NCBI GenBank assembly: GCA_002440885.1
Contig: DJVY01000062.1
Span: 1-7,826 of the forward strand
Length of the DNA stretch: 7,826 nt
Direction of reading: 5' to 3'
Origin: Bacteroidales bacterium UBA6244
GTDB lineage: Bacteria; Bacteroidota; Bacteroidia; Bacteroidales; F082
Part shown: positions 6,739-7,826 of the stretch, piece by piece
Layout: each line of letters opens with the position of its first letter
Position numbering within the stretch: the first letter of the stretch is position 1
Made by a program: the position numbers and the translations under genes
Notes under the pieces: model-generated
Database searches by the model: none
The model's input: only the letters and a program-made list of their open reading frames with translations
What the model was told of the DNA's origin: nothing

Positions 6739-6957
6739 CTATCTTACCACCAGCTTCTCCACATACCACCTTGCTCCATCCCATACCCGCACAAAATACA
6801 ATCCTTTGGGCAGATGTGCCACATCAATCTTATAAAAATGACTGCCTGGCTTTGCTTTGTGCAACAGCCTGCCCGAGGAGCTGTACAGCTCAATCCGCGC
6901 CTGTGCAAGTGGTGTATTTTCGGGGAGTTGGAGCCAGAGCTCTGTGGTGGCGGGGTT
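6739..6957 (-). repeat. Repeated T9SS sorting-domain segment, copy 2
   Basis: This encodes the last 72 residues plus stop of the 311-residue protein and is the partner of the repeat at 123-341, at the same length of 219 bases with no gap. The 3' end (6745-6783) is identical to 129-167. It also shares an identical 18-base block, 6775-6792, with 7755-7772 in the right-edge fragment, where copy 1 differs. Confidence 0.85.
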
Positions 6958-7674
6958 GGGGTGGATTATTAGCCCGGTGGTTTCGTGCAGTTCCTCTGTA
7001 GAAACAATAAATTCGCAGGGTGTTTCGCGGCAGTAGTATTGCAGAAATGTTGAATTTACAGAACGGTTGTTTCCTGATTTATAGGGTGCAAACATGAATT
7101 CAAACAAACCGTAATCTGATCCAATACCTTCATAATAAGAGCCAACAAACGTTTCGTAAGCCCTGGTTTCAAGTCCCCAATGCATTATTGGCGAAATGGC
7201 AGTAATTTCTATGTCGCCATATATATCGGAGCCTGGCATCGCACAAAACGAGGCAGTGTCGCCAACCGAAAGGGAGAAATCGAATAAAAGGCTTTCTTCG
7301 CCTATGGGGCAGAAAGAAATTGCTGACATTTGTTCAGCAAGCAGAATAGAATATACTTTTCTTTCTCCACTGTCCTCGCCCAACAGGCCAACCAACTCAA
7401 ATTCCGATGCCGGAACAAAAGGTGGCAAAAACGACTCATTCAATTCCAGTTCGCGCCGGTAAACCTTCAGGTAAGACAGTTCCTCCACCAAAGTATCGCC
7501 ATTGGCATGATATTCCCATAGCGCATCCATTGGCGGTGGAGTTTCCATAATATCATAGCTAACAATCCAATGTGCACCATCAACAGCAAGTGGCACATAT
7601 TCCTGCGCTTTGATCTGGATGCCAAAGCTCAGCAAAAGAGTAACGATAAGAAATAAAATAGTATTTGTTTTCAT
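6739..7674 (-). CDS. Secreted protein of unknown function with T9SS type A sorting domain
   Basis: This is a 311-residue exported protein. Residues 1-24 (MKTNTILFLIVTLLLSFGIQ..., ending KAQ) form a signal peptide. The mature part starts E-Y-V-P-L-x-V-D-G-A-H-W and has no catalytic motif I can recognise. It contains L-x-V-Y-R-R near residue 70 and G-D-I-x-I-T-A-I near 153. It also has the Y-Y-E-G-I-G-S-D-Y-G-L-F block around residues 180-191, which recurs in Bacteroidota secreted proteins of unknown role, then two cysteines at 215 and 220. Residues 240-311 are the T9SS sorting domain (N-P-A-T-T-E ... K-L-V-V-R), nearly the same as in the propeller protein. The start at 7674 is preferred over an in-frame ATG at 7701 because it gives MKT plus a clean signal peptide and matches the starts at 82 and 1712. 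The mature start resembles that of the left-edge fragment, so the two are probably paralogues. Confidence 0.88.
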   Translation of the reverse strand: MKTNTILFLIVTLLLSFGIQIKAQEYVPLAVDGAHWIVSYDIMETPPPMDALWEYHANGDTLVEELSYLKVYRRELELNESFLPPFVPASEFELVGLLGEDSGERKVYSILLAEQMSAISFCPIGEESLLFDFSLSVGDTASFCAMPGSDIYGDIEITAISPIMHWGLETRAYETFVGSYYEGIGSDYGLFEFMFAPYKSGNNRSVNSTFLQYYCRETPCEFIVSTEELHETTGLIIHPNPATTELWLQLPENTPLAQARIELYSSSGRLLHKAKPGSHFYKIDVAHLPKGLYFVRVWDGARWYVEKLVVR

Positions 7675-7718
7675 GTGAATTAAATTTAAATTGTTAAACA
7701 ATAGTTATTATATCCGAT

Positions 7719-7826
7719 TTAATCTTTGAGTAATTTTGTTGTCATCCATTCCTTTCCATCCCATACCCGCACCAGATACAGTCCTTTAGGCAGATGAGCC
7801 ACATCAATCTTGTGAAAATGATTTGA
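7719..7826 (-). CDS. C-terminal end of another T9SS cargo protein, entering from the right edge
   Basis: The last 35 codons of a gene that starts beyond the window; the stop is TAA at 7721-7719. The visible residues read H-F-H-K-I-D-V-A-H-L-P-K-G-L-Y-L-V-R-V-W, then D-G-K-E-W-M-T-T-K-L-L-K-D. This is the end of a type A sorting domain almost identical to those of the two complete small cargo proteins up to W-D-G. After that it diverges: K-E-W-M-T-T-K-L-L-K-D here, against A-R-W-Y-V-E-K-L-V-V-R in the others. It lies 44 bases upstream of the 311-residue gene, on the same strand, with only a short A/T-rich palindrome between them. Nothing can be said about the body of the protein. Confidence 0.85.
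   Translation of the reverse strand, partial: SNHFHKIDVAHLPKGLYLVRVWDGKEWMTTKLLKD
7755..7821 (-). repeat. Repeated T9SS sorting-domain segment, copy 3 (partial, mosaic)
   Basis: The stretch 7776-7821 matches 180-225 of copy 1 at 45 of 46 bases, whereas copy 2 carries four differences from copy 1 over the same stretch. The neighbouring 7755-7772 is identical to 6775-6792 of copy 2, where copy 1 differs. The copy is therefore a patchwork of the other two. Confidence 0.7.

Noticed and set aside
7690..7702. Small palindrome ATTGTTAAACAAT-like sequence between the right-edge gene and the 311-residue gene
   Set aside because: It offers only five base pairs with a three-base loop and no T tract, too weak to call a terminator.

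Overview
The window looks like a Bacteroidota chromosome fragment. Four of the five reading frames keep a C-terminus, an N-terminus or both that fit export by Sec followed by the type IX secretion system (T9SS). The N-termini are short MK-rich signal peptides ending in A-Q-E or S-Q-E. The C-termini are type A sorting domains (N-P-A ... G-L-Y ... K-L). The only recognisable promoter has the Bacteroidota form (TTG, then TAnnTTTG). The order or genus cannot be resolved from this sequence.

All genes lie on the minus strand, so they are read from right to left. From the right edge they are: the last 35 codons of a T9SS cargo protein (7719-7826); a 311-residue secreted protein of unknown function with a T9SS tail (6739-7674); a gene-poor 790-base gap (5949-6738); a 1390-residue chimeric protein with a cathepsin-like papain domain, a Ca-binding-like linker, a parallel beta-helix, a helical segment and a T9SS tail (1776-5948); a 529-residue seven-repeat, probably beta-propeller, protein with a T9SS tail (123-1712); and the first 27 codons of another exported protein (1-82). 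The gaps other than the 790-base one are only 40 to 63 bases.

These genes do not form an obvious pathway. They look like a tandem array of surface or secreted proteins that share export signals and have exchanged parts. The T9SS tails of the 529- and 311-residue proteins match at 61 of 72 residues, with identical DNA blocks of 39 and 29 bases, and the right-edge tail is a mosaic of the two. A 35-base piece of coding sequence from the beta-helix protein family, differing only by synonymous changes, is stranded just downstream of the 311-residue gene. The large protein changes base composition sharply in the middle of the gene.

The most interesting observations are: a cysteine pattern in the seven-repeat protein that covaries across neighbouring repeats and closes the ring; replacement of the papain-type catalytic Asn by Gln; the stranded coding fragment; and a promoter plus hairpin in the 790-base gap that could define an RNA of about 340 bases or a long leader of the protease gene. 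No tRNA, rRNA, CRISPR array or transposase gene was seen.
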